Assembly: GCA_024734495.1 (NCBI GenBank)
Contig: JALMQS010000612.1
Span: 449,979 to 513,978, forward strand
Direction of reading: 5' to 3'
Length of the DNA stretch: 64,000 bases
DNA from: Forficula auricularia
Lineage: Eukaryota; Arthropoda; Insecta; Dermaptera; Forficulidae
The position numbers and the translations under genes were made by a program. The notes below the pieces were generated by a model, which did no database searches, was not told where the DNA came from, and worked only from the letters and a program-made list of their open reading frames with translations. Of the stretch, positions 9,351-20,214 are shown in pieces. Positions within the stretch are counted from its first letter, which is position 1, and each line of letters opens with the position of its first letter.

Positions 9351-10772
9351 TAAATAAAATAGCTACTCGTCAGTGTTGATATAAAACTTTTTGTTTTTGT
9401 TTCTATAATTCCTGTTTAATTAAATCTGTGATGAAAGAAAGTCGACAGTACAGTGTGAAAGGAGAGCGAGAGTTTCGCCCCGGTCGACACCTTGTAAATA
9501 TTAAACATTAATTAATTCTACAGAGGAAAGGACTTAAAAGTAAAAGCATATTTATGATTTATTTATGGTTTGTTTCTTTACTTTTCATTTAAAATATGAC
9601 CCGCCCTTTTTTGCACCCCGCCCCTCCCTTCTTAGCCCATTTGTTATCTTTTTAATGTATCTTTGAAAAATTTCTTGAAACTTTCGAGAGAATAATTCAA
9701 TTACCCCTCAGATTGGAATGTACCTTCTTCAAATGAAAACGCCCCCTTTCTTTCTGGGTATAACAAATGAGCCTTCGCTTCTGCTTACAGGTCTAATTAG
9801 TCGAATAGAAAATGATCCCCTACTCAAGTTTTTCCTTTAGTTTGTTCTTCTTTCCACCCTCTGTTTTATGGCTAAAATCTCCTCATTTTTAAATATTATA
9901 ATCTTCCCCGAATATATTAGGTTAAGAAAAAATACAGTAGAAAATGGGTATCTTGTACTTCGTTAATTCACAAAAATATTATTATTTATATTTCTTTTAT
10001 TATATAAATCAAGTGAATTTATTTCTATTTCTATATATATCCCAAATATTTTATTTTTAGTTAATGATCAGGTAAGCCCTTTCTTGTTTACCTTTATTGT
10101 TGATTTTTGTTTATCTGAAACAGGTCAGTGCAATAATGTAAATAAATATTATTCAAAAATTTTAAATTTCTAATAACCTCTAAATAAGGGCAAAACTAAT
10201 CAAATGGAATATAGACCTATAAAAAAATATATATATATATATAAAACAATTTTACAATTATCTAATATTATTTTTAACTTATTAAGAGAAATAAAATAAA
10301 AAATCTAATACTATGTATATAAATGATCTGCGAAATTACTCATCATTATATTTTTAAATTGATCAGGAAACTTTGAGAGAAATGGAAAACTTGTATTTTT
10401 GGAAAAAAATTCAAAGTCGGAATTTAAAAATAAATATTTGAGGTCTAATGGTATCCGCCCATGGACGTTAACCTGAACAATTCGCCAAGTAATTCGAAAC
10501 ATTTGCGACAACAAAGTTCAGATTGACATTTCTTGTGGAATTCGAGGTGGATTGCTTCTCTGATGCCTTTAAATACAAGATTTGGAATTTATACCGAAGC
10601 TTCTAGAAGGACAATAATTGTTTCTTATTAAACAGGAGGCTTGCTTGGACACTCTCACCTCAAGAATGAGCCCTGGAAAATTTAAAAAAAATTTAAATAA
10701 CCTGATCTGGCCATAACTAACATAACTTTCTCATACACCTGCTCCCTCTCTTATATTTAATCAATACTAATA
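9351..10772. other. Unassigned AT-rich stretch
   Basis: No convincing gene. Around 10,036-10,075 there is a copy of the dispersed ATATATCCCAAATATTTTAT motif followed by GATCAGGTAAGCCC. A 67-codon minus frame at 10,311-10,514 has no features that I recognise. Confidence 0.5.
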
Positions 10773-11225
10773 TACAGGGTTAACAAGAAATAAGTTGCAC
10801 ACTTCAGAGGGCTCTAGAATGCGTTCTACTGATTTAAATGAGACAAAATTTGAACTACAGGAAATTCAAATGATACGCTTGAAATTTATTAATTTAAAAA
10901 ATTAGTACCGAAATTCGGCAATAGATGGCACTGTAACACAAACAGTATTTATTTGAATAGTGAAACAACTAGGAAACTTGGCATTCTACCAGGTAAATGA
11001 CGAAAGCAAATCCAGTCTTCCAGTGTCAATTTTCACCCTCTTTGGTTGTATTGTTTCTTCAAGAACAATATATACAGTAAAAGGCCTGAATCTGTGCAAG
11101 ATTTGAAGGACACCATTTGGCGCTATATTCTCGATATTCCGGCAGACTCACTCCGGTCAGCTGTGAAAAATATGGTTCAGCGATTAGACCACATCGCTCA
11201 GCATGTTAGGGGTTATTGAGAAGTT
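10773..11225 (+). mobile_element. Mariner-like element remnant with transposase C-terminus
   Basis: The left end reads TATACAGGGTTAACAAGAAA, a plausible Tc1/mariner-type TIR next to a TA. The right TIR is not recognisable. Near the end a coding remnant is preserved (separate entry). Most of the transposase is missing. Confidence 0.45.
11055..11222 (+). pseudogene. Transposase C-terminal remnant (DUF4817-type family)
   Basis: The translation contains YSKRPESVQDLKDTIWRYIL, then DIPADSLRSAVKNMVQRLDH, ending at a stop after VRGY. In these transposases the catalytic domain ends with a VYxxRPxxxxDLKxxI segment followed by an amphipathic tail, which this matches. The same region is present, differently decayed, at 42.8-43.2 kb on the minus strand. 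No catalytic aspartates are present in the fragment. Confidence 0.5.
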
Positions 11226-11459
11226 TTAATACCACTTTTTTTGATATTATTTAACATTTATAAAACACATTAAATGTTTTTATGTATACACGCCTGTACG
11301 GGCGTACACCAGGGTGGGAGAGCGTGATGGAGGCTAGAGGGCAGGACTGAAACAGCCCTCCAGTTAAGGGTAAATGAATAACACTATACACAAATATATG
11401 TGTTAAAAAGATTTATTACCCGCTATTTGGCGGGGGTGATATGTACATATGATGATGAT

Positions 11460-14400
11460 TATACGAAACTTCATTTTATTAATATTATATGTTCTATTAT
11501 TACACAGTTTCTAAACATTAATTGTTCTATAATAAACTCAACTAATATCTTATTTTACAATCTTAAATATTACCTTAACTTTTTCAATCGAATTCTCATT
11601 ATCTTTTTATTAATATCATTTTCTTATTATTGCACGGTCCTTAAATATTAATTGTTTTATAATAATTATATAATAATCTCTATACACAATAATCTTTATA
11701 ATTTAAAAATATATCTATTATAAAATCTAGTATCTAAATTAATAACAAATAATTCTTCTCCCCACTAACAACATCAACTAGTTTTAATTAATTTAAGACT
11801 TAATCTAGCAATTTATTAAATAGCTCATAATTTTCCCCTTACTAACAATCAATCCAAGTGGTAGATTTAAACCTTTTCAAATCGCCCGGTGGAAAACCAC
11901 TGTCCAATTTCTAAGAGCTCACTGATATTGAATATATTCAAAAATATATCCAAGTTCGGAGTTTTAATTGGTTTACCGGCTCTCTTATCTTTACTTTTCT
12001 TGTCACCCTTTTCATTTCCACCTCAAACTCTCCTTACTAATGACATCAATTAAAATCAATTTCTGCAACATTCGCGGTCTATCTCGCAATTCGAATTTAC
12101 ACGACGTACTTCAACATCTCGAACATGAAAAACCTGCTCTTTTAGGCCTATCCGAAACTATAATTGACGCGAATAAATCTAACGGTCGTGACTACCAATT
12201 CGAAAACTATACACTTCATTCAAAATTTCGAAAAAAAGGAGGTGTCTGCTGTTATATTAGAAAGGACATCCCTAGTAGGCGTTTAACTAATCTAGAATCC
12301 AATGAATTCGATGCCATATGGATCAAAATCACGTTAGGCCACTCAACTAAATTCTTCTGCATAATATATTTGCCCCCCAAAGACCCCAGATACAAACAAT
12401 TTTTTGACTACCTCCTTGAGTGCCATTGCAATATCCTGAAAGAATTTCCATCTTCTGAAATATCTTTCCTAGGTGACTTTAACGTCCACAACAAAAATTG
12501 GCTAAAATTTTCTAGCCATAATTCCCCCGCAGGCTCCGACGCTGAAATCTTCTCAACGGCATGTGGCCTCACACAAATTATTAACGGCCCCACAAGAATC
12601 CCAGACAAAGCCAATGAAAAATCCAATCTTCTCGATCTTTTCATCACTTCCCACCCTTCGTCCTATGAAGCAAAAATTTCGGCCCCTTTAGGTAAATCTG
12701 ACCACAATCTGATAAAAATTAAAACCTCCGCCAATTTACCAAAACCCCCGTCACCCCACTCCAACCCCAGAAAAATATGGCTAGTCGATAACGATAACAT
12801 TAATTGGAATGACATGCGTAACTTTTTTGCCGCTTACCAGTGGAATGAACTCTGCATCAGAGATAAAAACGCTTCAGAATTCGCAGACGCCCTTAACGAG
12901 GCAATTCAAATAGGCTTAGAAACCTATATCCCCTCAAAATTGATTAAAGGGAACAAGGATTCTAAGCCTTGGTTTGGTAGACAATGCGCAGATTCCGTCC
13001 GTAAAAAACAAATATTTTCAGAAATGGCAACTTTCACAGCTAGAATGCGACCGAGTTGCATTTACCAAGTCGCGAAGCTCATGCAAAAAAATCATCTCTG
13101 AGGCAAAGAAATCATTCGACCAGAGGATAGCTGACCGTCTCGCATCTTGCCCCAATGGAAAACGGGCCTTTTTCTCGTTACACAAGGCAATAAATAGAAA
13201 TTTCGCGTCCCCCTCACTTCCGCCCCTCTTTCACCCAAATGGTTCAGTAGCCACGACCCCCGCTGAAAAAGCCGAATCACTAGCATCCTATTTCGCAACT
13301 AACTCCACTTTAGATGACAAAGGGCTTAACCCGCCCACTTATACCCCCCAAACCAACCTCATGAACAAAATAATTTTCAGGCCCCAAATAATCATAAAAG
13401 CCATTAATAAATTAAATTCCAAATCCGCCGCAGGCCCGGATAACATCCCACCAATTCTCATTAAAAAATGCGCCCCTGAACTTGCCCCTATCTTATCCAA
13501 GCTATTCCAACTCTCTTACGAGTCGGGCATATTCCCCAAAAGCTGGAAAATAGCCAGAGTCACACCTATTCCTAAAAAAGGAGACACATCTCAAATCTCT
13601 AATTACAGGCCTATCTCGATCACCTCTGTTCTTTCCAAATTAATGGAATTAGTCATAAACCAACACGTCCTTCATCACTTAGAAAACAATAAATTAATTC
13701 ACGATAGGCAATATGGATTCAGACAAAATCGTTCCACAGGCGACATCTTAACCTATGTCACCCACACCTTCAACAATACTCTAGAGGCCGGAAAAGAAAC
13801 CCTCGCTGTAGCCCTTGATATCTCCAAAGCTTTTGACCAGGTTTGGCACAAAAATCTTCTTGCCAAACTGCCAGCCTTTGGATTCACACCAACACTTCGC
13901 AAATGGATAGAAAGCTTTCTGACAAACCGAAGTATAAAAGTTGTGGTGGATGGAACATCATCTGAATCGTTCTCTACAAACTCTGGTGTTCCCCAAGGCT
14001 CTGTAATCTCCTCCACACTCTTCCTTATTTATATAAACGACCTTATTGATCAAACGGCAAACCCCACTCATTGTTACGCCGACGATAGCACTCTACACGG
14101 CAAACCCTCTCTCCCGAATAATCGAATCAATATTGCCTCCTCAATTACTCTCGACCTAGACAATCTGAATAAATGGGGCTCTCAAAATTTAGTTAACTTT
14201 AATTCAAATAAGACTCAATGTTGTCTAATTTCTAGGCGCGAAAATAGAGATTTCCCTGATATTCACTTCGATTCGAATACCCTGAAAATGTGTGACAGCC
14301 TATCCATGTTGGGCGTCTCTGTCGCATCTGACCTGTCTTGGAATGAACACATCTCCTCTGTGGCGAAATCTGCAGCAAGGAAGATTGGCTTCTTATTCAG

Positions 14401-15013
14401 GTCCAAGCGATTTTACAAACCCCACAACTTCTCACCATCTACAAGGCCCAAATCCGCCCCTATCTCGAATACTGCTCTCATCTGTGGAGAGGAGCCTCAA
14501 AATATTCTCTTGCTACCCTTGATGCAATTCAGAAACGAGCCGTCAGGCTAATTGACGATTCTACCCTCACCGACTCCCTCGACTCGTTGGCTCATCGAAG
14601 AGATGTCTCTGCCCTTTCCCTTTTCTATAGATACTATCACGGCAGGTGCTCTGATGAGATAAAGTCAATAATTCCCCCCAAAGCATACTTTGCACGCAGC
14701 ACACGTTTTGCCGACTCCCAACACTCTTTGCGGTCAAATTGGAAAAGTGCCGGACCACTTCATTCGCGAATACATATATCCCCATGACTTCAAGGAACTG
14801 GAACTCTCTCCCAGCCTCTATCTTTCCCAGCACCTATGATCTTCAAACCTTCAAAACCAGGGTGCATAGACACCTACGTCTACACCCTCTCACTTAATCA
14901 ACTTTCCCTTCTCTTCGGTAATGCAAGGGTCTTTCGAGATCCATAGGGGCTACATCTTTACTGGTGCACCCCTTCTTGCATTCGATTGCATTAAAAAAAA
15001 AACAAAAAAAAAA
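11460..15013 (+). mobile_element. LINE A copy 1: near full-length non-LTR retrotransposon
   Basis: The left limit is set by homology with copy 2 (53.4 kb): both begin with about 500 bp of AT-rich leader. The body encodes an apurinic-type endonuclease and a reverse transcriptase in what was one long frame. The 3' UTR (14,898-14,985) contains GGTGCACCCCTTCTTGCATT, and the element ends in a poly(A) stretch with one C at 14,991-15,013. There is no separate ORF1. The codon choices are less AT-rich than the flanks, so the coding region stands out. Clade assignment within the CR1/Jockey group is uncertain without a tree. Confidence 0.8.
12040..14897 (+). pseudogene. LINE A endonuclease-reverse transcriptase, frameshifted
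   Basis: Reconstructed length is about 950 residues, in four frame segments. Segment 1 (12,040 to about 13,023) is the apurinic endonuclease that nicks the target: GLSETI carries the catalytic glutamate, LGDFNVHNKNW the Asp-x-Asn pair, and KSDHNLI the SDH motif. Segment 2 (to about 14,425) is the reverse transcriptase: NYRPISITSVLSKLMEL, YGFRQNRSTGD, motif A ALDISKAFDQVWH, motif B SGVPQGSV, motif C CYADDS. Segment 3 (to about 14,740) and segment 4 (to the stop at 14,895) complete the thumb and C-terminus, including WRGASKYSLATLDAIQKRA and LQTFKTRVHRHLRL. The chosen start, ATGACATCAATTAAAATC, begins just before the first endonuclease strand. All active-site residues survive; single-base indels at the three junctions have silenced it. 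Confidence 0.75.
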
Positions 15014-15324
15014 CGAGAGAATTAAACCGAAAGGAGAACCAAGCGAGATCGACTCGCGAACTAAGAAATGCGATGGTTCCACGTGGAACGTTAAACGATA
15101 GGGATATATGCTTGCGATCACGAGCGTACGATGAGACTGAAGGCAGCTGGCCGGGCAGCCTGGTGGGAGAAAACTGGCGACTTACCCGCCCTCTGGCGGC
15201 AGACAGCGGACCAGATGTAACCAGCTCAAAAAGGCATCGCGAGGAAATAATTTACGGGGTTGTAGCGACTGAACACCTCCAACTTTCGGCGGATTTTGTA
15301 ATAGTTTTTTTATCTAATAATTAG
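15014..15324. other. GC-richer unknown segment
   Basis: Following the LINE A tail there are about 300 bp of balanced composition with TCCACGTGGAACGT and CCGCCCTCTGGCGGCAGA. An 83-codon plus frame (15,073-15,324) has no recognisable motif. It could be a leader or LTR of an unknown element. Confidence 0.35.
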
Positions 15325-15375
15325 AAGGAGACAATAAAAGAGTGTGTCTTCTGCTGGAATTATAAATTTTATTTA

Positions 15376-15425
15376 TAACGAGACTATAGTTTCGAGGGCT
15401 TTGCCCTCTTCATCCGTCTATTACA
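15376..15425 (-). ncRNA. Hammerhead-like ribozyme motif next to a Penelope-like remnant
   Basis: On the minus strand: CGGATGA (15,410-15,416), one extra A, helix II GAGGGC-AAA-GCCCTC (15,394-15,408 region), GAAAC (15,389-15,393), a TATA loop, then GTC (15,382-15,384). GAAAC-loop-GTC is the minimal stem III plus cleavage triplet of a type I hammerhead (A15.1-U16.1, C15.2-G16.2, C17). Two departures from the canonical core are visible: G in place of U4, and the extra A before helix II. Helix I is short and bulged (AUAGA with UC-GUUAU). Its placement downstream of a Penelope-like C-terminus on the same strand fits the known occurrence of hammerheads in those retroelements. Confidence 0.5.
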
Positions 15426-15529
15426 ATTGATACACAGGAAATAATATATTAATAGAGAGTTTGTTTTCTACACGGGTAAATTAAGAATTGTCGTTTATAT
15501 TTGTTTTATTTTTTGCCTGTAGGTGGCGT

Positions 15530-15690
15530 TAATGGGGTTTTTATTTGCGCGGCTATTTTTAAGATAAGGCTTTCCGAAATTTCTATTTTTCGATTTAAGA
15601 ATTTTTTTGGTGAGTTATTATATGATTTTAAAATTTCTAACGATTCGATGATACTAGTTTTTAGGGAATCGTGTTCTGATCTAATTTAAT
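15530..15690 (-). pseudogene. Possible Penelope-like element C-terminus
   Basis: An open minus-strand frame of about 52 codons ends at a stop near 15,530. It includes ESLEILKSYN and FLNRKIEISESLILKIA. Penelope-like proteins end with a GIY-YIG endonuclease whose last part has a REAxEI..K segment followed by (F/L)NRxxGxxLSxxW. The match is only partial and no GIY-YIG core is present upstream. A hammerhead-like motif lies about 110 bp downstream on the same strand, which favours this reading. Confidence 0.35.
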
Positions 15691-15724
15691 TTTTTTAAAT
15701 TAATTAGATGCCAACACGATCCAT

Positions 15725-15935
15725 GTTGGACATTCGATCTGTCATGGTCTCATCTTCGGCTAAGTTGTTTTTGATGGGTTTTTTGTTAATTGAAATAATT
15801 ATTCACAGGTGGTTTTCTCGATAAAAATGTTTATTTACATTTTTATTCAATTTCCTTTTAATAAATAATTGGGTTTTTAATTTTATATCCCACAATAAGA
15901 TCATTATATATTAAAAGTTGGGCAATTTAATTGAT
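15725..15935 (+). mobile_element. Helitron-like family H2 internal fragment
   Basis: It shares the segment ATTCGATCTGTCATGGTCTC and the following TTTTTGATGGGTTTTTT with 35.47 and 48.1 kb. It continues for a short way after the SINE (16,138 to about 16,220), so the SINE inserted into an H2 remnant. Confidence 0.5.
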
Positions 15936-16126
15936 TTTTTTTTTTTTTTTTTTTTTTTGGCTTTGCGGCCTTTCTAGCCATAAGCCATTTACGATACTAA
16001 TTATTTTATTTAAATTTGTCTCTACCTCGGGGGTCAGATTTTAGCCGGATGCCTCGAGTCGGATTCGAACTCAGGTCCTCTTGGTTAGCTGGCTGACATG
16101 CTACCGCCTAGCCTACCCGACCCCCC
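15936..16126 (-). mobile_element. tRNA-derived SINE (family S), copy 1
   Basis: On the minus strand: head GGGGGGTCGGGTAGGCTAGG, A box TAGGCTAGGCGGTAGC, B box GAGTTCGAATCC, a short body, and a poly(A) tail (T run 15,936-15,958 on the plus strand). The copy is flanked by ATTTAATTGAT at 15,925-15,935 and 16,127-16,137, an 11-bp target-site duplication. Two more copies lie at 25.5 and 37.4 kb. Polymerase III would transcribe it; the LINE that mobilises it would be one that recognises poly(A). Confidence 0.88.
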
Positions 16127-16256
16127 ATTTAATTGATTAAAAATCGAGTTTTAAATCCAACAAATATTAATTTGACAATTTAATTGATGAACTCAAAAAT
16201 TGTTATTTAATTAAAAAAAAATATACCGTATTTATTTATATACCTATATATACACA

Positions 16257-16504
16257 ATCTGTGGGCCACTGAAGGCTAGAAATGCAAAAACTGGGTGCGT
16301 GGGCGGGGTGGGGGGCAGATGTGGGGGTGCAGGAGGAGTATTGCAGTGGTGGGGGTCCGTGGGAGGTACGGGGTTTCGGGGTGCAGGTGGGATGTAGGTG
16401 GGGGTAGGGAGTGCAGGAGGTGGGGGTACGGGGGGGGGGGGGTTCGGGGATTAATATATAGCTATTAACTAAAGCAAAAAGTTACCGAGCATCGTTCGGT
16501 GGCC
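16257..16504 (+). mobile_element. Helitron-like 3' fragment (H2-type end)
   Basis: It starts in the shared segment CTGTGGGCCACTGAAGGC, then a G-rich section with GGGGGGGGGGG, and ends ACCGAGCATCGTTCGGT (a 7-bp stem with one mismatch and ATC loop) followed by GGCCAGGTAC and a host T. The 3' end is equivalent to that at 36,119. Confidence 0.6.
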
Positions 16505-16519
16505 AGGTACTAATTATTA

Positions 16520-16562
16520 TATATAAGAGAGGGGTCAGGTATATGGTAAATTCATGTGGATG
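16520..16562 (-). repeat. Family K end fragment
   Basis: The reverse complement contains GTGGCCATCCACATGAATTT and ACCATATACCTGACCCC, matching the left end of family K at 24.4 and 38.4 kb. Confidence 0.45.
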
Positions 16563-16858
16563 GCCACATCAGTTTATTTTTTTATTTTATTTTTACTTTA
16601 ATTTATTTATTCATCTAAAAAGTTGGTTATTTTTCTAAGAATGATCTATAATAAGGGATAATTTGGAGTCATAAAAGGTTCCTAGCCCTATAAAGAAGAT
16701 CTCGCCAGAGTCATAACAACTTCTCAACTATTCTCTGCTGCTGCCATCTATTATCTATCTAGCTATCTCGCTCTTTCTTTTATCATCTCGTGGGCAATTT
16801 CCACAAACCTTACCATCTATATGCCTACATTTTCTTCTTCTTTTTTTTAATCCACTTC

Positions 16859-18272
16859 CAGTGGCGCCGCCACACGGCATTTTGTCCAAATAAATTGGCC
16901 ATAATAATTATTTTCGCATTTCATCGAAACTATTTGTTTTTTTGATTTAAGAATATTCCTCTATGTCGATTTATTTATTATTCTTCGCAAGCTTCCTTTA
17001 TTCTTCTTCTTACTTTTAGTATACCTAGAGAGTTTCAGTTTTTTGTAATATTTTTAAACGATTCATTAAAATTGCATAGAAATAATTTAGTATCTTTTTT
17101 TATTGTTTCTATCTATATCTATGGAATCTATATATATCCCAAATATTTTATTTTTATTTATTGATCATGAAGCCCGCTACTTTATCATTGTTTATATTGA
17201 ATTAATAATTCGCTCGATTTGAAATGTTGAATTTATCAATTCAAATATATTAAGTATATTTTATTTCCATTTACTATACCTACAACAAATAGAAGCTTCT
17301 GAAGATTTCTCTAGGTAGCAATTTTTATTTGGTATAAATATTCAAAGCCTGGATATTATAACATTAAAAAAAACATATCTATTAAGCAATAAATGATGTT
17401 CAAACAGATGATTTTCATATGATGTTAAATGATGATAACATTTATTATAAAAATTGTAGAGCATAAAATTTGCGACACGAGATTTTATGAGACTTTTGAG
17501 ACAACTTTTAGAAGGCCAAAATGATGGTGTATTCGAGTTTCCAGCTTATTATCTCTTATTTCGAGATTGACCCTTTTTTTGCTTAATTGACTGGACTATT
17601 AGTATACTTATAATAAATACAAGTGAGTTTCGGTTTTTTGTAATATTTTTAAACGATTCATTAAACTTGCATGGAAATAATTTAGCATCTTTTTTGATTG
17701 TTTCTATCTATATCTATGGAATCTATATATATCCCAAATATTTTATTTTTATTTATTGATCATGAAGACCGCTACTTTATCATTCTTTATATTTACTTAT
17801 TGAATTAATACTTCGCTCGATTTGAATTGTTGAATTTATCAATTCAATTAAATTAAGTTTATTTTATTTCCATTTACTATAGCTACAATAAATAGAAGCT
17901 TCAGAAGATTTCTCTAGGTAGCAATATTTATTTCGTGTAAATATTCAAAGTCGGGATATTATAACAAAAAAAAAAACATCTATACAATAATAGTTGATGT
18001 TTAAACAGATAAATTTTCTTACATTTTTCTATTATTTAACCATGTGAAAATAAATTTTTTGTTTTTGTGTAATTTAGATATTCTTTTTTTATAGTTTAAG
18101 TATAATATGTAATAATAATAATTATTATTATTATTATATAAGGTCTATAATATAGAATGAAATCTCTCTTTTTTATATATTATTTTATCAACTGGGTTTT
18201 TAAATATTTTTTGCTTAAATATTCAATTTAGCAAGTTGGGCGCTCGCCCAACCGCGCTGAATTCTAGCCCCG
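16859..18272. mobile_element. Candidate TIR element with CAGTGGCG ends
   Basis: The left end reads CAGTGGCGCCGCCAC and the right end, reversed, reads CAGTGGCGGGGCTAG. Such ends occur in several DNA transposon superfamilies. The interior holds two copies of repeat R and no transposase. Flanking sequences do not show a matching target duplication, so the pairing of these two ends is tentative. Confidence 0.3.
16975..17945 (+). repeat. Two direct copies of repeat family R
   Basis: Units at about 16,975-17,350 and 17,590-17,945 share TTTTTGTAATATTTTTAAACG, a pyrimidine-rich stretch, GGAATCTATATATATCCCAA, TTATTGATCATGAAG, and GATTTCTCTAGGTAGCAAT. The unit has no coding potential. The intervening 17,440-17,590 matches the inner arms of the palindrome near 29.2 kb in inverted orientation. 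Confidence 0.65.
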
Positions 18273-18338
18273 CCACTGATAATTAGAAAAATAGGAAAAA
18301 ATATCTCTCGGGAGATGGGCGTCATATTTTAAAAATAT

Positions 18339-18580
18339 GACAAAATTAAAAACACAGAGTTTTTATTAAATGGGCCAGACGTTTGGTCAATTTATTTTGA
18401 CTTCCTCAGTGGCCCATTTTATCACTCTTTGTCAAAAAACAATTTCAATTTCATATCGTTTTTTCGTATAGTGAAATTGTTTTTTGACAAAGAGTGATAA
18501 AATGGGCCACTGAGGAAGTCAAAATAAATTGACGAAACGTCTGGCCCATTTAATAAAAACTCTGTGTTTTTAATTTTGTC
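18339..18580. mobile_element. Foldback element with hammerhead-like arms (242 bp)
   Basis: An almost perfect palindrome from GACAAAATTAAAAACACAGA to its reverse complement ending at 18,580, axis at about 18,460, with only a few bases unpaired at the centre. There is no coding capacity. Each arm carries a hammerhead-like motif pointing outward; the right one has an intact core, and the left has C in place of the G of GAAAC. Confidence 0.75.
18500..18551 (+). ncRNA. Hammerhead-like ribozyme motif in the foldback's right arm
   Basis: Core CTGAGGA (18,510-18,516), extra A (18,517), helix II GTCAA/TTGAC (18,518-18,522 with 18,529-18,533, loop AATAAA), then GAAACGTC (18,534-18,541). Helix I is a perfect 10-bp duplex: AAATGGGCCA (18,500-18,509) with TGGCCCATTT (18,542-18,551). 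The invariant CUGANGA and GAA elements and the C17 cleavage base are all present. Stem III is reduced to ACGU, which cannot close on itself but is self-complementary, so two molecules or two arms could pair. The extra base before helix II is non-canonical. Activity is inferred, not shown. Confidence 0.55.
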
Positions 18581-18994
18581 CAATTCCCTCTTATTTCTGT
18601 TATAAATTTACTATGGATGTAATTGATACAACATAATGACAAATATTCATTTAACAAGAACGCCTGTAGGGTAGGCTAATACGATCCAGAGGCGTCCATT
18701 CGGTTGCATAAATATAAGTGTTCAGATTTCTTAGACTATTCAAATAACCATAACTCTAAGACAAATATATGTGTCATTTCATATCTGCATGATAGTGTAA
18801 CAACGATATTTTATTTTTATTTCTATATATTATATCAAAACTAAAAATAATATTTTTATAATATTTTTTATTTTATTCCATATACAGGAGTTATCTCAGT
18901 TACAATTTACATTTTTATAATTATAAATTATAAATTTATAGAGAAAAATTTGCGGAATTTAACAGATTGAAATGTATTTATTTTTATTATTTTT

Positions 18995-20172
18995 ATATAA
19001 ATAACCGAACAGATTCATCAGAATAGTCAACATCATCCAGACAATATTAGAAGAAAAGAAGATCTGTTCTGGTCTGTTTCTGGATATTAAACAGGCATTC
19101 GACAAAGTGTGGCATGAAGGACTCCTTTATAAAATTAAAAAACTCTTCCCGGATCAATACTATTGGATTTTCAAGTCATATTTGCAAGATAGATATTTTC
19201 AAGTTAAAATAAAAATTGATTTCTCGAGTTACCATCAAATTCATTCAGGAGTTCCTCAAGGAAGCATATTAGGACCACTACTTTATACAATATCCCAATA
19301 CTGGATGACACTTTTATTGCGACCTACGCTGATGACACCGCTATACTTGTCACCGGAAATGAGCCAGAAACAGTATCAATCCAGCTTCAAGAACAGCTAA
19401 ACTCACTACAAAATTGGCTACACAAATGGAGAATTCAAGTAAACGAGCTGAAGTCAACCTACATCACCTTCACAAATAAACAAATTATAAGCCCACCTGT
19501 TTACTTGAATTCCCAAAATATTCCTTACAACAACAAGGTAAAATATTTAGGCTTGCATTTAGACTCCAGACTCAATTGGACAAATCATATTGATACAAAA
19601 CGTAAGCAATTAGAACTTAAATACAAAAATATGTATTGGTTAATTGGAAGAAAATCGCAATTGTCATTAAAAAATAAAGTTCTATTGTATAAAACAATCT
19701 TAAGGCCAATCTGGTCATATGCTTGCCAATTATGGGGTACAGCCAGCGAATCGAATTTGAGCAAAATCCAAAGAGTCCAAACTAAAATTCTTAGGGGCAT
19801 AACCAACGCCCCTTGGTACATCCACAAAGACCTTCTTGTTCCCACGATCAGGAAAGAAATTCACCGCGCATTCATAAAGCATGTAAACAAATTGAAAATC
19901 ATACAAACCCATCAGTCATCAATCTTCTAGACAACAGTCAAACGATAAGAAGACTGAAGAAAAATCACATCCTGGACATAGAAGACCGCTACCAACAAAA
20001 TAATTGGGAAAACAAATACTATTAGGAAGGTCTTCAATGAACGAGTTGTGTAAATGAATTGCGTGAATGAACCGTATGAACGAGAGTGTGTTTGTATTCT
20101 TTTATCAATTTTACTTATAGATACATTTTGTAACTGATTGTAAAAAAATGAAAATAAATTAAAAAAAAAAAT
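18995..20172 (+). mobile_element. Jockey-like LINE, 5'-truncated and decayed
   Basis: Only the second half of the reverse transcriptase, the C-terminal region, a 3' UTR and a poly(A) tail (ending about 20,172) remain. The start lies abruptly within RT. The flanks share a short AACCGA (left about 19,002, right about 20,180), a possible but weak target duplication. Confidence 0.7.
19015..19930 (+). pseudogene. Jockey-clade reverse transcriptase remnant
   Basis: Translation in the best frames: RIVNIIQTILEEKK, motif A LFLDIKQAFDKVWHEGLLYK, then motif B SGVPQGSILGPLLYTI (about 19,240-19,290). A frame change follows; motif C is recoverable only as a damaged stretch around 19,300-19,345. A further frame (19,505-19,930) gives VKYLGLHLDSRLNWTNHI, RKQLELKYKNMYWLIGRKS, LLYKTILRPIWSYACQLWGT and RVQTKILRGITNAPWYIHKD. 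The GLHLD...W..HI and ITNAPWY signatures are characteristic of Jockey-clade C-terminal regions. At least two frameshifts make it non-functional. Confidence 0.75.
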
Positions 20173-20214
20173 ATAATTAACCGATTTCTCAATTCGACTG
20201 ATTTTTTTTTTGTA

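Noticed and set aside
12408..14016. Minus-strand frames of 68-87 codons
   Set aside because: Shadows of the LINE A endonuclease/RT coding region.
15936..16126. Possible tRNA gene (A and B boxes)
   Set aside because: Poly(A) tail, target-site duplication and two sister copies show that it is a SINE. The anticodon arm is not intact.
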